A stretch of DNA of 64,000 nt from Phascolarctos cinereus (Eukaryota; Chordata; Mammalia; Diprotodontia; Phascolarctidae). Location: positions 7,416,001 to 7,480,000 of the forward strand of contig NW_018344015.1 in NCBI RefSeq assembly GCF_002099425.1. Direction: 5' to 3'. Numbering within the stretch: position 1 is the stretch's first letter; each line of letters opens with the position of its first letter. Of the stretch, positions 1 through 12,639 are shown one piece after another. The notes below the pieces were generated by a model. That model worked only from the letters and a program-made list of their open reading frames with translations, was not told the origin of the DNA and made no database searches. Made by a program: the position numbers and the translations under genes.

Positions 1-721
1 ATTTTTTAAAAAGGCTCCCATAATAAAAACCTATTATTGAGATAGGCTCACCTAAGACAAATGTAGAGAAGACATTCTCATCTTCTAGAAGAAAAGAATA
101 ACTTGAAAAGTGTACAAGAAAAACCCTAAAGAAAAATACAGCTTCTATTACAGTTGCTAGAAGGAATAAAGTAAAAATGTGTATATGTGTGGGTGTGTAT
201 ACACACACATATATATACACATGCATATATGTATATATGTACACAGATATTGATAAAGATATATAATATAAATGAAATGAGAGTGCCAGAGGAAAGTTTT
301 GAAAAAGAAATGAGAGCATCAAAGGTGCCAGCTGTCTCTTCAGTGGCAACATTCCTGCCCTCTGTGAAACCTAAAAGAGTCAAGAGAAACAAAAAGTTAA
401 TTCAACGCTAGTCAGATCATATGTTAAGAATAATTAAAACTGATTTAAGTCTAGAGGCACTGACAACATGGTGTAAAGATGAGCCAAAGGCCAAATCTTG
501 ATGCCCAATATTGGTTAAAGAAGAAATAACAAGATAAAACACATGCTACCCAGTGGATCCAGGAAATTTTTGGTGCATAATGTCAAAAAGTTGGAAATGG
601 TCCTAACATGCCACAAATCTTACTGTACAGAAATTGTTCACAATATTACTTCTAAAAACTGTAAACTAATTGTTGAGAGAGACTCAGCTAGCCATCAAGA
701 TCACCAATCCATATGCTAAAC
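1..721. other. Unassigned AT-rich intronic sequence
   Basis: No gene, RNA or recognisable transposon is seen. A short alternating purine-pyrimidine stretch of TG/TA/CA dinucleotides lies at about 177-265. Short open frames here are stop-poor only because of that stretch. Confidence 0.5.
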
Positions 722-3169
722 CAGGGGTGGGGAACCTGCAGCCTTAAGGCCACATGGGGCCTTCTAGGTCCTTAAGTGTGTCCTTTTAACCAAATCCAAA
801 TTTTACAGAACAAATCCTTTTATTTTTATTAATATGTTTTTGTTCATCTTTTATATATATTTTTTACTTTTAAAATGAGCATATTTAAAATACCAAAGAA
901 TAAAATAAGTTTCAATGAAATAATCCTCCCAGATTGACTGGCACAATTAGAACATTAGTAAGCCATAAGCACTAAATTGATGGCTGCTACACTAATTATT
1001 TAATTCTAACTTCCCCCTGCCTGACCGGAGCCACTACTGCACAAGGCTGGTTGGTGAGAGTCTATGGGGGTCAAGTACACCAGTTTGTTATCAGCTTTTG
1101 ACAATGGTACACTGTGTTTCTGTTTGAAGTAGAATTTATGAATAGCTGTATAGCTCAACAGTATTTTTTAATTCTGTCTGCTTAACAGCCCATCATGTCA
1201 AAGAAGACCAAGAGAATGCTGAAGGAACAAAACAGATTTTTGTTTTAACGAGGATTGGGAATTGTAATATTATCTTGTTTCTGCTAAAGATAAGATGATT
1301 TGCTTGCTTTATGATACTACAATCTTAACATTAAAGAAATTCAATGCTCATCAGCATTAGAACCCTCATAAAGACCACAAATATTTTAAATTTAGAGAGA
1401 GAGGCGTGAAAGTTTGTATTGCAGAAATTAAAAGATGAAAAGCAAAAGCAAAGACAATTTTTTCAAGCATCAATAAAACCTGTAAATAATGGCACTGAAG
1501 CAACTTATCAGTTTGTATACTCAAGAAAAAAGGGAAGCCATTCAGTGATAAAGAAACTGTGAAAGAATGCATTGTCAAAGTTGTAGGATGCTTAGACCCC
1601 AATAACATTTCAAAGTACAAACAACTGCCTCTTTCAAGGAGAACTATAACTGATTGGCAGCCTAAACTACCTTTCACATAACCATAATTTCACACAATAC
1701 TTCCAAAGGTAAATATATATTATTCAATAGCTTTGGATGAATCAAATGATACTACTAATGGCACAGGTTTTATACTTCATGGGGCATAACAGAAGATTTT
1801 CTTTGCTATGAAGAGTTCCTCACTTTGGGCACTCTTGCAAATAGAACACAAGGAATAGATATCTTCAACAACTTTCAAGATAAATGTCGTGAAGTTGGAC
1901 TGAATTTGGTAAATTTAGTGATTGTATGTACAGACAGTGCACCTTCCATGACAGGGAAACATGAAGGGTTTATTGTACAAACGAAAAAAACTATTAAGAA
2001 ATCCAGATGCTCTCATTTCTTTTCATTGTATCTTGCATAAGCAAAATCTCTGTGCTAAAGCTATTTTTAAATGACAATTTGCAACAAGTTATAAGTATTG
2101 TTAAGCATATTCATGCAAATGCAACACAGCATAATCAGTTTCATAACATGCTAAAGTTGAATGATGAGGTATTCAGTGTGGATTTGCCATATCATTCTAA
2201 AGTACACTGGCTCTCACAGAGACAGGTGTTAGCCAAAATTTTATCTCCATGAGAACAGATAGTTAAATTTTATGAAGAACAGAATCAGCAATGTGAATTA
2301 TTGAAATAGGAATGCTGCATTTCTATGTGATATCATGTCAAAATGATTTGATCATTTTTTTGCAAGGTATAACTAAATCTATACATGATATGTGGCAAAA
2401 AATCCAAGCATTTAAAAAAAGCTATCTTTTTTCAAAATACTTCTTCAAAAGAAAATTTCAGATGAACGTTTTCCCTAGTTAGAAAAGGTCCTTGGTGAGC
2501 AGGATGATCTATGTGAATCATATGAAGAATATGCAGCTTTGTATAGACCTATTAATTGGAGAATACAATAAAAGTTTCATTGACTTTGAGAATCATGACA
2601 TCACACTCAAAGTAGCATTTCAGCCTCACCTAGTTGATATCACCCAGGCACCTAAGGAACTACAGATGGAATTAACTGAGCTCTCAGTAGGTAACATTTT
2701 AAAGTCATTGCTTGATGCTAAGAAAGAGCCAATTTAAATATGGAAAAATGCAGTAGCATACCCATGCCTTTGGCAACATACCTAGTAAATGTTTTCTTGC
2801 TTTCCAACCACTTATTGCTACAAATCTACATTCTCCTACCTAACTCAAATCAAGATGCCCTCAAGGCAAATGACTAATAGCTATCTACAGGATCAACTGA
2901 AACTGCGGTCCTCCATTCTGCAACTAAATACTAAATGCTTTCCAACAAAAAGCAGACCCAACAAAGTCATTAAAAGGTTAGTTAGCTTTAAAATTAAAAA
3001 ACAGTTTTCATTTATTGAAATTATTAAGTTTTTTATTATTAAGTATGGATTTTTACAAAATAATGTACATTTTTAAGCATATTTAATTGAAGTTTCTTGA
3101 ATATGGCCTTATTCGATTACAGCTAAATATTAATGCGGCCTTCCAACATGAAAAGGTTCCCCTCCTCTG
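722..3169 (+). mobile_element. hAT (Charlie8/GTF2IRD2-like) DNA transposon, near full length, inactive
   Basis: The element starts CAGGGGTGGGGAACCT at 722 and ends AGGTTCCCCTCCTCTG at 3169, so the termini are inverted repeats with about two mismatches. Flanking 8-mers TGCTAAAC (714-721) and TGATACAC (3170-3177) agree at 6 of 8 positions, as expected for a decayed hAT target duplication. Inside, plus-strand pieces resemble the hAT transposase that gave rise to GTF2IRD2-type proteins: MSKKTKRMLKEQNRF from 1195, LPLSRRTITDW near 1630, ALDESNDTTN near 1730, VIVCTDSAPSMTGKHEGF near 1920, ISFHCILHKQNLCAKAIF near 2010 and HSKVHWLSQRQVLAKIL near 2195. These are the DDE-region and downstream motifs of the family. 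The reading frame is broken by several stops and shifts, so this is a fossil and not a domesticated gene. Assignment to hAT is firm; the exact subfamily is not. Confidence 0.9.
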
Positions 3170-3179
3170 TGATACACTA

Positions 3180-4085
3180 AGGAGTAAAGAAAATGAATAA
3201 ATTGCTTTGCACTTTTTGTGTTAAAGAAAGTAACAAAAAAGGAAATGAGAGTTATGAAGAAAAGGCTTGGAAGGGCAAGAAATAAGAACTATAAGAAATA
3301 CAAAAATGTATCCAAACGACAGACTCCCTGGAAAATCAGGAGGGACCAAAAAAAGCTTATGAATCTATGAGACAACAAATATTGAAAGTCAGAAAGAAAA
3401 AAAAAGAATATAGGTACCTCAGAGAAAAAACAATTGGCCTGAAAAACAGATCAAGGAGAGATAACTTAAGAATCGATGGGCTGGGGGTAGCTAAGTGGCT
3501 CAGTGGATAAAGCACTGGCCCTGGAGTCAGGAGGACCTGAGTTCAAATATGATCTCAGACCAGATACTTCACACTAACTAGCTATGTAACCCCAAACAAG
3601 TCACTTAACCCCAATTGCCTCACCAAAAATTTAAAAAAAAATCAATGGATTACTGAAAACCTATGACAAAAAAAACCTTGTTATGATATTTCAAGAAATC
3701 ATGAAAGAGAACTGTCAACAGGTATTAGAAACAAAAAGCAATAAAAAAAATAGAAAGAATCCACTTAGCATTTTCTGAAAGAAAACTCCAAAATGAAAAC
3801 TCCTCGGAGTGTCATAGCCAAAATCCAATGCTTCTAGGTCAAAGAGAAAATACAAAAAGCTGTGAGAAAAAGAAAAAAAGAATTCAACTATTGAGAAGCC
3901 ACAGTCAGGATCACACAAGATTTATAAGCTACCACAATAAAGAAGTGGAGACCTTAGAAAAGGATATTATTCAAAAGGACAAAATATATAGGCTTACAAT
4001 GAAAAATAACTTATTCAGAAAAACAAAAATAATCCCATGAGGTGAAAATAGATCTTTAATGAAATAAAGGACTTCCAAGTGAGAA
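3180..4085 (+). mobile_element. L1 ORF1 relic (5' part of a broken L1)
   Basis: Sequence such as GATCAAGGAGAGATAACTTA near 3450 and the block near 3900 (AGCCACAGTCAGGATCACAC) match my recollection of marsupial L1 ORF1. The first lies in the coiled-coil/RRM part and the second in the C-terminal domain (RITQDL...). The frame is interrupted by stops and by a SINE at 3483-3639. The same element continues at 4896-7705 with the inter-ORF spacer and ORF2. Confidence 0.7.
3483..3639 (+). mobile_element. tRNA-derived SINE, type A (WSINE/WALLSI-like)
   Basis: The body reads GGGGTAGCTAAGTGGCTCAG, then the box-B-like GAGTTCAAAT, and ends CTTAACCCCAATTGCCTCAC plus an A-rich tail. Flanks AATCGATGG (3471-3479) and AATCAATGG (3640-3648) are a likely target duplication. 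It interrupts the L1 ORF1 relic, so it is younger than that L1. Confidence 0.88.
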
Positions 4086-4703
4086 ATGAACTTATAATTT
4101 TCATATTAATCAATATGATATGTGTAATGAATTTACTAATAATTTAGTTTTCTCAAGAGCTGCCTTTCCCAGCTGGTGAGTCAGACTCATGATGCAGCTT
4201 GAATTGACCAATCAAACTTTGACAAGGCTCACAATCACTGGCATCCTTCTGCCTATATACCTGCAGTGAAGCAAATCAAAGTCTGTAGAACCTGTTCCCA
4301 TCACAGAACTCTGGTTCTGTACTTTAGGGTAGATGGTCACAATCCCCAAAGACTTGACTCCAGAATTATCATATTAGGGGACTTACGGGTTTCTCGTGGA
4401 AAACCACTGAATGATTGTAATCCACCTTCCCCAGTTGTGATTTAAGTATATAACCTGTGCTTTTACTTCAGCAAAGAAAATATTCCTCACTCTGAAGGTA
4501 ATTAATTAAACTACTTGATTACTGGCACTTCCATCTCTAGGCCTGCTTTTTGTGGCTCCAAGCATTCTCAGGTTAGAAACTGGCTCAGTAAAAATCCTGT
4601 TAACACAAGAAAGTCCAAAGAAAAGCCCAGAGCAGAGTAGAAATTTTGAAAGCAAGCATGGGAGACAAAAGAAACATCAAGAGATAAATGTAAGTGAGCA
4701 TTC
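4086..4703. other. Unassigned insert inside the L1 relic
   Basis: The L1 reading is lost here and resumes after about 4900. The stretch has a TATATA-type box near 4447 and an LTR-like base composition. I see no clear terminal repeats, so an old LTR fragment is only a guess. Confidence 0.3.
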
Positions 4704-4884
4704 TTTTTTTCATTTTATTTTACTTTTTTGTTTTGTTTTGTTTTTGGTGAGGCAATCGGGGTTAAGTGGCTTGCCCAGGGTCACAGAGCTAGTAAGTATC
4801 AAATGTCTGAGGTCACATTTGTACTCAGGTCCTCCTAACTCCAAGGCCAGAGCTCTATTCACTGCGCCTCCTAGCTGCTCCCTG
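4704..4884 (-). mobile_element. tRNA-derived SINE, type A
   Basis: Reverse-oriented copy: T-rich tail, then GGCAATCGGGGTTAAGTGGC, GGTCACAGAGCTAGTAAG and, at the far end, CTCCTAGCTGCTCC. It is flanked by an exact 11-bp duplication AGTGAGCATTC (4693-4703 and 4885-4895). Confidence 0.92.
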
Positions 4885-4895
4885 AGTGAGCATTC

Positions 4896-7705
4896 CTAAG
4901 GGACTAAATAGTTTTTAGATTTTTACGTACTAATAGAGAGAGATGACATAAGTATCTTCTTAGAAACCTGATGTAGTCAAGCTTCAAAGAGACAGTATAA
5001 AGACCAGCATCCTGGGAGTGATTCTGTTATACTTTGATGAACTTGAAGAAAGGAAAGGAAGAGAAAAAGGAATATCGTAGGGAAGAAAGGGGGAGGAAGA
5101 GTTTTTCAGAACTTTTCTCACATAATGGGGAACTCTTAGTAGAAGACTATAAAAGACAAGGAGAAAGGGGTAGGAAGGGCAGGCATCACTTGAACTTCAC
5201 TCATCTGAAAGTCAAAGGGAAACAGAACATATATGCACACAAACACATACACACACACACGAATATGTTAAACTCAACAGAGATACAGAAAAGAACAGAG
5301 AAGCAAATAAGAGGAAGGGTAGATTCAGGGAGGGATTAATAAGAAGCACAAGTAAACCCTAAGCTCATAAAATGGATCTTAAGAGGGTTTTAAAAGGGTA
5401 GAAAGGGTAAGGATCTGTGATTGGGATTTGGGCTAGTATAAGAGAAGAGGATCAGGGGAGGGGAAGCTGATTGCATTAAGCAAAAAAAAAAACACTTCTC
5501 TCTCACCACTCTCCTCTTTGTAAATAATCTCTTTCACACTTCCCCATATTTAAGGTGGGGTGGAGAATAACAGAGGAAAAAGCATAAGAAAGTAAAATAT
5601 AGGGAAACATCCAATTAACAATTATAATTATGAATGTAAATGAAATGGAGTTACCCATAAAACAGAAGAGAAGAGCAGAAAGGAACAGAAAGCAGAATTG
5701 AATAATATGTTACAAAAAACACACTTGAAAAATAAGCGTTCACAAAATCTAATTTTTTTTAGCTGAACATAAAAAAAATCAAGAGTAGCAACTATGATCC
5801 CACATAAGGCAACACTGTAAATAGAACTGAATAAAAGAGACAAAGAGGAAAAATACTTTATGCTAAAATATACAAGAAATAATAAATTCATATCAATATC
5901 TAACACACATGCACCAATTTTAAACACATCTAAGTATTAAAGGAAAAATTTGATGAGTTACAACAAAACCATAATAGTGAGGGACATCAATGTCTATATC
6001 TCCAGATCTAGACAAATCTAACAAAAAATAAATCAGAAGGATTATAAAGACCTGAACAGAACTTTAGAAAAGTTAAATAGTGGTACTTCAAGTGAATGGG
6101 AATAGAAAGGAATATGCATATTTCTAAGAACTTTGCTGCATATTTACAAAATTTGATTATGCTTCAGCACATAAAAGCTTCACAAATGCATAAAAATAAT
6201 GAACACATCTTTTACAGACCAAAATGCAATAAAATTACATTCAATAAAGGGTCTTGGGAAAAGGGGTTGAAATTAATTGGAGACTAAGTAGTTTAATGAA
6301 TTGATGGGTCAAAGAATAAATCACAGAAGCAACTGATCATTTCATCAAAGAAAGGAAGAATAATGATATTAAAATTTATGGGATATAGCCAAAGCAATGC
6401 TTACAGTAAAACGTTTATCACCACTTTTATCTACAATTTAGAGAGAGGATAGAGAAAGGAAGTGGGCATGCCACTTTTTAAAAACTAGAAAACCAATAAA
6501 CTAAATTCCCACAGTTAAATGCAAAAATAGAAATTCTTAAAAATCAAAAAATAAATTAAAAATTGAAAGTAAAAATTGAATTAATAAGTAAAGCCAGTAG
6601 TGGTTTAATTAAATTAATTAATTAAATTAATAAGTAAAACTGGTCATGAAAAAAGGTGATTAAATAATTTGATTTTTAAAAAGAAAAAGGGAAATCAAAT
6701 TTCCAGTATCAAAAAATGAAAAAGTCAATTCCCAACAAATTAAGAAGAAATAAAGAAAATTATTAGAAATTATTTTGCCCAACTATATGCCAATAAAACA
6801 ACGTAAATCAAATAATTATATATTTACAAGAATGTAAAATGCATAGATTAATAGAACAGAAAATACGGAATTTTAAAAACCCAATCTCAGAAAAATAAAC
6901 TGAAAAATATAAATGAACTCTCAAAGAAAAACCTCTGAGATCAAAGAGATTTATAAATTAATTCTTTCAAACATCCAAAAAACAATTAATTCCATTATTA
7001 CATAATCTGTCTGCAAAAATGGGCAAAGAAGAAGTCCTGCCATATATGGTTTTGATACCTAAACCAGGGAGACTCAGAACCAAGGGAGAAAAATTCAGAA
7101 TAATATATCTAATGAACATTAATGTAAAATTTTTAAATAAAATATTAGCAAAGACATTAAGTACTATATCAAAAACATTATCCACTCTGATCAGGTTTGA
7201 TTTATATCAGGAACATAGAATTGGTACAATATTGGGAAAATTATAAATAATATAGACTACAAAAATAGTGAGAACAACAAAAATTGAAAAAGCCTTTGAC
7301 AAATCATAATACCAACCCATTAAAAAAGAATGATAACAACGTTAGAAAAAAGGAATAAACGGACCTTTCCTTAATATGGTTAATAGTATTATTTAAAACC
7401 ATTTCTGCATGTTACTAACAAAACCCAGAAGGAAGAGTTAGAAAAAGAAATTCCATTCAAAATAACTACAGAATGTATAAAATAGTTCAGAGTTTACCTT
7501 CCAAGAAACATTCAGGAATTTTAAGAATACAACTACAAAACATTCTTTATAGATATAAAGAAAAACAGATAAAAATGATTAGAGAAATGCTAATTGCTTA
7601 TGTAGGCCAAGCCAAGATAATAAAAATGGCAACATTACCTAAACTGATTTATTTATTCAGAAATATATCGATCAAACTACTTTTGAGAGGGAAGATCCAG
7701 TAGAG
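4896..7705 (+). mobile_element. L1 relic: inter-ORF spacer and ORF2 (endonuclease and part of RT)
   Basis: The purine-rich spacer at 5030-5600, with the phrase GGGCAGGCATCACTTGAACT, is typical of marsupial L1 between the ORFs. From about 5590 ORF2-like fragments follow: VNEMELPIKQKRRAERN near 5640, TIIVRDINVYIS near 5970 and LEKLNS near 6070 (endonuclease). Later come SGFISGTQNWYNIGKIINN near 7195 and LPRNIQEF..YNYKT near 7500 (RT and downstream). Part of the RT core is missing near 7300-7400 and no 3' UTR is seen, so the copy is internally deleted and truncated. Many stops are present. Confidence 0.75.
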
Positions 7706-9904
7706 TGCTAAAGTCAGGATCTTAGACTGCAACACTTGAGAAATGAGGGAATGGAAATTAAGCCAGACATTGAAGACAATATATCTAGGAGTTTGTAAAT
7801 GAAAGGGAAGAGAGAAATAGAATGTAAGCCTGAGGGGACGGCAGGGTTAAGTGAGTAAGGGAGTGAGTGAGTAAGGTTACATATAGCTTATAAGGCTATA
7901 AGAAAAGTTAGAGAGAAAATTAAGATGACAGACAGAAAAGTAAAGATCAAGCATCCACGCTCCCAAAAGATATTTCCTTTGTTGAAGGCAAGAAACTGGT
8001 TCCTAAGATGTCATTTTAAACTATTTAAATGTACTACTTTAAAAAAAAATCAAATATGAACAACTTTTTCCCCCCTCCATATGACAGGTGATAAAGCAAC
8101 CAATTGCATCATTATCCCAAAACAAGGAGCAAAAAACCATGAGAAACTTGTTAAGTAGCATGGTATCTTGTGTTTAAAAATTAAAAAACAAAGTAAATTT
8201 TCCTTTAAAGGCATAATGAACATTGCATGAAAAAAGAAAATGTTATTGTTCCCCTTGATGAGGATGAAAGAATTTCTAGTGGGCTTTACAAAATTCAATA
8301 CTAGAAATCAATACTCTTAAAGAAAAAAAGAGGAAAAAATAACTCTCTACGGCAATAACATCAACAAATTTTAAGAGAAGGAATTTTTTTCATTTTTTTC
8401 TGGGTGGTGCTAACCTGAAAGCCAACAAACATTCCAATCTTCATTCTTAAGAACTGATGAAATACATCTGCAAAAATACCACAGCTAGAAAATGGGTAAA
8501 CTTGCCAAGGAAAAAAAAAAGCAAAAGATTGCTTTTGCTGTTATTCCAAAAGAAAGATGAAATTCAAAGTTAAAAAATGAAACAAAACACTAGCTATGCT
8601 GAGCTATATGTTTGTAAATGTCTGTATACCTAGACACATATATACAGACAACAGATACATATTCTTTTTTGGCAAATTACTCATACTGTGGAGTTTGGGT
8701 TATTTATGATGTAGAATACTTCTCAATGCCTACTGCAGATGTGAACTTTTTGTTTCCCCATGGCTGTGGGCTTGTAATCTGATACTGTGCTTTGAAAAAT
8801 ATTTCCTTTCTCCTTAAAACTTAAAAATGAATTCCTATCAGCAGGTTTTTTGCTGAGTGAAGTCAGTCATTAAGCCAATAATCAATTTTAGTTTGTCCCT
8901 CTACACCAGAAACTCTTGGAGCTAGGCAAATCACTTCTGTTGTCTCCTGCTGATCTGGACAAAACTAATTTCCTGTGTTGAAAAAGACCAACCTTGGGGT
9001 CACATGATGCCAAGTTAATAAAAGTAATATGGAGCTCAAACATCTAGTGAAAAACTTAAATTACAAACCTCCACTGGTCATGATAAAGATTATTTTAATC
9101 ATTAAAATTTTTTTTAAAAACATGGAACATAGATTGGAATTGAGATACAGAATAGAAAATAAGAAATTTAAAGAATAAATACAGCATTTGGGGAAGGTCA
9201 GAAGTAGAACTGGAAAAATTTAGAAGATTGGTAGACCTATATTTGAATTATAGCAGCTTGTAAGCAAAGAAAATATGAAATGAACTACATGGAATATATG
9301 AACACTTGGAAATAGAAAACAAGAAGCTGAGCATTTTTGAAAAACCTGCAACTGAATCTGTGTAGGGCCAGAGGAAAAACAGGCCAAAGAGCCTGATGAG
9401 TTGACAAAGTATGGAAATAACTCAAGGGACAACAACTAAAAAGAGACATGGTCAACAGACGTGTGTGAGGTCTTGAAAAAACTGTGCTGTAAGAATGATA
9501 AGATTTCAGAAATTCCATGGGCACTAAATTGGACAGCATTCTAAAACACAGTATTGAGCGGACTGATTCTTAGTCTGTTCTATAAGCTGCTTGATATTGA
9601 ATACACAAAGAGAGGTAGAAAACTAATGTTTCAAGAACCAGGACAGTGACTATGTCATGAAGATACGCAAATAATGCTTCAATAATGGGATATTATTTAT
9701 TATTTATTTATTACAACAATAACAGGTTAATGTTATGAAAAAAATCTTGATAAAGAATACAGTCTGGTTTTGTCATAAATCAAAGTTACTTGGCAGTTAT
9801 TTGTATATTTTAAATTCATTATCCCAATCAACTTTAGAGTATTATCTGTACAAAAATCAAATGGAAATAAGAATATTAAAATACACAGATAAAATTTTTC
9901 TTTT
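7706..9904. other. Unassigned, mostly low-complexity AT-rich sequence
   Basis: I recognise no gene, exon or repeat. Short GAGT repeats lie near 7855-7880. Open frames here are short and show no family resemblance. Confidence 0.4.
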
Positions 9905-10489
9905 CAAAACATAGACAAGTATAGAATCTCTGAGTTGAAAAAGGCCTTGGAAGTCATCTACTGTAGCCCCACTTGCTCCTAAACAAGAATCCCTTCTACA
10001 ACATTCCCAATAAGAAAATCTCTAATTTCTTTCTGAAGCGCCCCCTTCAGAAAGAACTCCCTACTTCCCAAGGTAGTCAATTATACTTTTGCATAGCTCT
10101 GTTAGGAATATTTTTCCCTTATAGGCCTAAATCTGTTTCTCTGCAACTTTCACTGACCCTTACTTCTACACTTTGAAATCAAGCAGAATAAGTCTGGTCC
10201 CATTTCTATATGACTGTCCTAAAAGTACTTGAAGGTAACCATCACATTCTCCTTCTCTGGGGGAATTCTCTGGGATAAACACCCTCATTTCCTTGAAACA
10301 ATTTTCATATATCATGCTCTCAAGGCCCTTCACCCATCCTGATTGCCCTCCTCTGGATACCCTCTAACTTATATGTCTCTTTCCTATCATGTGTCCCCTA
10401 ATACTTCCCTTCTATAGGCTAAATACTTCCAGTTACTTCAACCAATCCTCATATGTCAGGACCTCTCTACAGTCTCATATCTCCAATTA
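9905..10489 (-). mobile_element. CR1-clade (L3-like) LINE, 3' part, reverse orientation
   Basis: Read in reverse, this contains the CR1 C-terminal block. On the plus strand this appears as CTCATATGTCAGG near 10450, CCCTCCTCTGGATACCCTCT near 10350 and TTCTCTGCAACTTTCAC near 10135. Those phrases correspond to the EERL, RRAT and HRFHLN motifs of CR1 ORF2 read in reverse. Confidence 0.75.
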
Positions 10490-11413
10490 GGACTGGACCT
10501 TTCAAACTGTATATCCTATAGACATTTTAAACACTAAAACTAAATTCATTGTTCTCCCCCCACCACCCTCCTTTTCCTAACCTTCCCAGTGCTGACAAAG
10601 GCATTACTGTTCCCCCAGTCATTCAGACTTATGACCTACCTGTCGTCCTCAATTCCTCATTCTCTCTCACCTTCCATATCCAGTCAGTTGGCAAGTCCTG
10701 CTGATTCTACTTCAAACAATCTCTCATGGATTCCCCGTCCTTTCCTATGACATTCACACCACCCTTGCACAGGCCCTCATCACCTCATACCTGGTCTACT
10801 GAGGTAGAATTATGGTTGGTCTTGCTGCCTCAAGTCTCTCTCTACTCCAAACCATTCTCTACTCAACTGTCAAAATGATCCTCCTATGAAATCCACACCT
10901 TATTCTGTAAACTGCAGTCATTCCCTATTACCTCCAAGATCAAATTTAATTCCTTCATAACCTGGTCCTTTCACATCTTCTTACATCTTACTCCTCTCCA
11001 CATATGTGGCACTCTAGTAACTCTGGCCTCCTTACTATTCCTTGCAAAGGATACTTCATATCCTGACTGGGCATTTTCCCAAGCTATCCCCCCCAGGTCT
11101 GGGATACTCCTCCTCATCTCTGCCTCCTAGCTTTCCTGGCTTCCTTGATCTCAGATCAAGTCCTACTTCTACAAGAAACCTTTCCCAGTACTCCTTAAAT
11201 TCCCAGTACTTCCCAGTTCCCTCCTTCTGAAACTACTTCCAATTTATCTTGTATATATCTTATTTGAACATAATTGTTTACATTTTGTCTCCCCAATTAA
11301 ACTGTGAATTACTTGAGAGCAGGGACTTTTTTTGCCTGTTTTCATGTCCCCAGCATTTAACACAGTGCCTGCCACATTGTAGATGCTTAATTAAATGCTA
11401 GTTGACTGACAGT
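10490..11413 (+). mobile_element. L2 LINE, 3' part
   Basis: Long pyrimidine-rich L2 ORF2 tail followed by the L2 3' signature: AACTGTGAATTACTTGAGAG, CAGGGACTTTTTTTGCC, CACAGTGCCTGCCACATTGT and a TTAATTAAATGC-type end near 11400. Orientation is plus. Confidence 0.85.
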
Positions 11414-11540
11414 AGATGCTTAAAAAAATGTTTGTTGACAACTTCTTACCAACCTGGTGAGAATATTCTCACTTTCTTACAATGCATTGTAGCATGCATA
11501 TGTCTTTCATAAGTGTGGTGCTGAAAAATTAACAGTAGTA

Positions 11541-11681
11541 GGGCAGCTAGAGCTGGAGCACTGGCCCTGGAGTCAGGAGGACCTGAGTTCAAAACCGGCC
11601 TCAGACACATAATACTCACTAGCTATGTGACTCTGGGCAAGTCACTTTACCGCAATTGCCTCACCAAAACAAAACAAAATG
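11541..11681 (+). mobile_element. tRNA-derived SINE, type A
   Basis: Body GGGCAGCTAG...GGAGCACTGGCCCTGGAGTC...CAATTGCCTCACC with an AAAACAAAACAAAAT tail. Exact 10-bp target duplication AACAGTAGTA at 11531-11540 and 11682-11691. A few bases of the usual 5' end are missing. Confidence 0.93.
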
Positions 11682-11691
11682 AACAGTAGTA

Positions 11692-11955
11692 CTCCAGATC
11701 CAGGACAGAGCATCATAAAAAAACAAACAAACATTACTTTCCTCATTCTGGATACTACATGTCTCTTAATGGAGTTTAGGATAGCTGTAACTATTTTGAT
11801 TAATATATGCATTATTGATACATAATGAACCTGCAGTTCCTACAATTTGTTTTTGAAGACAGAAATAGAGGCATAGTCTGACATGCACCCTAGATTTTGG
11901 GATTTTGAAATTTATCAAAAGATTCAGAGGAGGGATTCCATCAATTAAAATGTTC
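11692..11955. other. Unassigned sequence
   Basis: No gene or repeat recognised. Confidence 0.4.
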
Positions 11956-12615
11956 CAAGGGAAGTCAACTCAAGAGGGATGAGAAATACTCAAGATAGAA
12001 ATTGTGAAGATATAAAGGGAAACAATTCCAATGCAGAGGAAAAATGAGAGTTATCTGAAAAGACCCACGTGGATTCACAGGGAACTCACCAACCAACTCA
12101 TATTTTAAAACCACATGTACAGCGATGGAAGCTAAGAGAGAAGAGGATGAATCTAAGAGTATGGAATCATACTGAAAAAAGAGTCAGGACTATTAAAGCT
12201 CAGAACTGAGTGAAGCTGGCAGTGGAAGCTAAGAACAATAAAAAGAGTGAACATACTGGTGGAAAATTAAGATTAAATAAGAGATAGAAACATTGCTTGA
12301 GGGGTTGGGGTGGAATTACGATAATTGACAATGGAGAAAAGGCAGACCTGCTCAATTGTTATTTTGCTTGTTTTTTCTGATAAGGAAAACTACTTTTACA
12401 TTAGATATAATAACAAAAATAGCTAAAAGGAGCTGATTATTAAGATAAGGAGACAGTAAGAGAGCTCCTAATTACCCTTCAAGAATTCAAACAGCTTCTG
12501 ATGTATATGATTCCTGAGGTACTATTAGTAATATGCAAAAAGTTTTGGGAAACAGATAAGGTACCCCAAGATTGGAAAAGGGCAAATGTACCAATATTTT
12601 TAAAAGGATGAGTGA
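11956..12615 (+). mobile_element. CR1/L3-like LINE, 5' segment of a split copy
   Basis: The region near 12330-12620 follows CR1 ORF2: a stretch ending GATTGGAAAAGGGCAAATGT and ATTTTTAAAAGGATG, which precede the RT core in the family. The same copy seems to resume at 14041-14215 and 15434-16800. Confidence 0.65.
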
Positions 12616-12639
12616 ACAGAGTCTGCACTATATGTCAGA

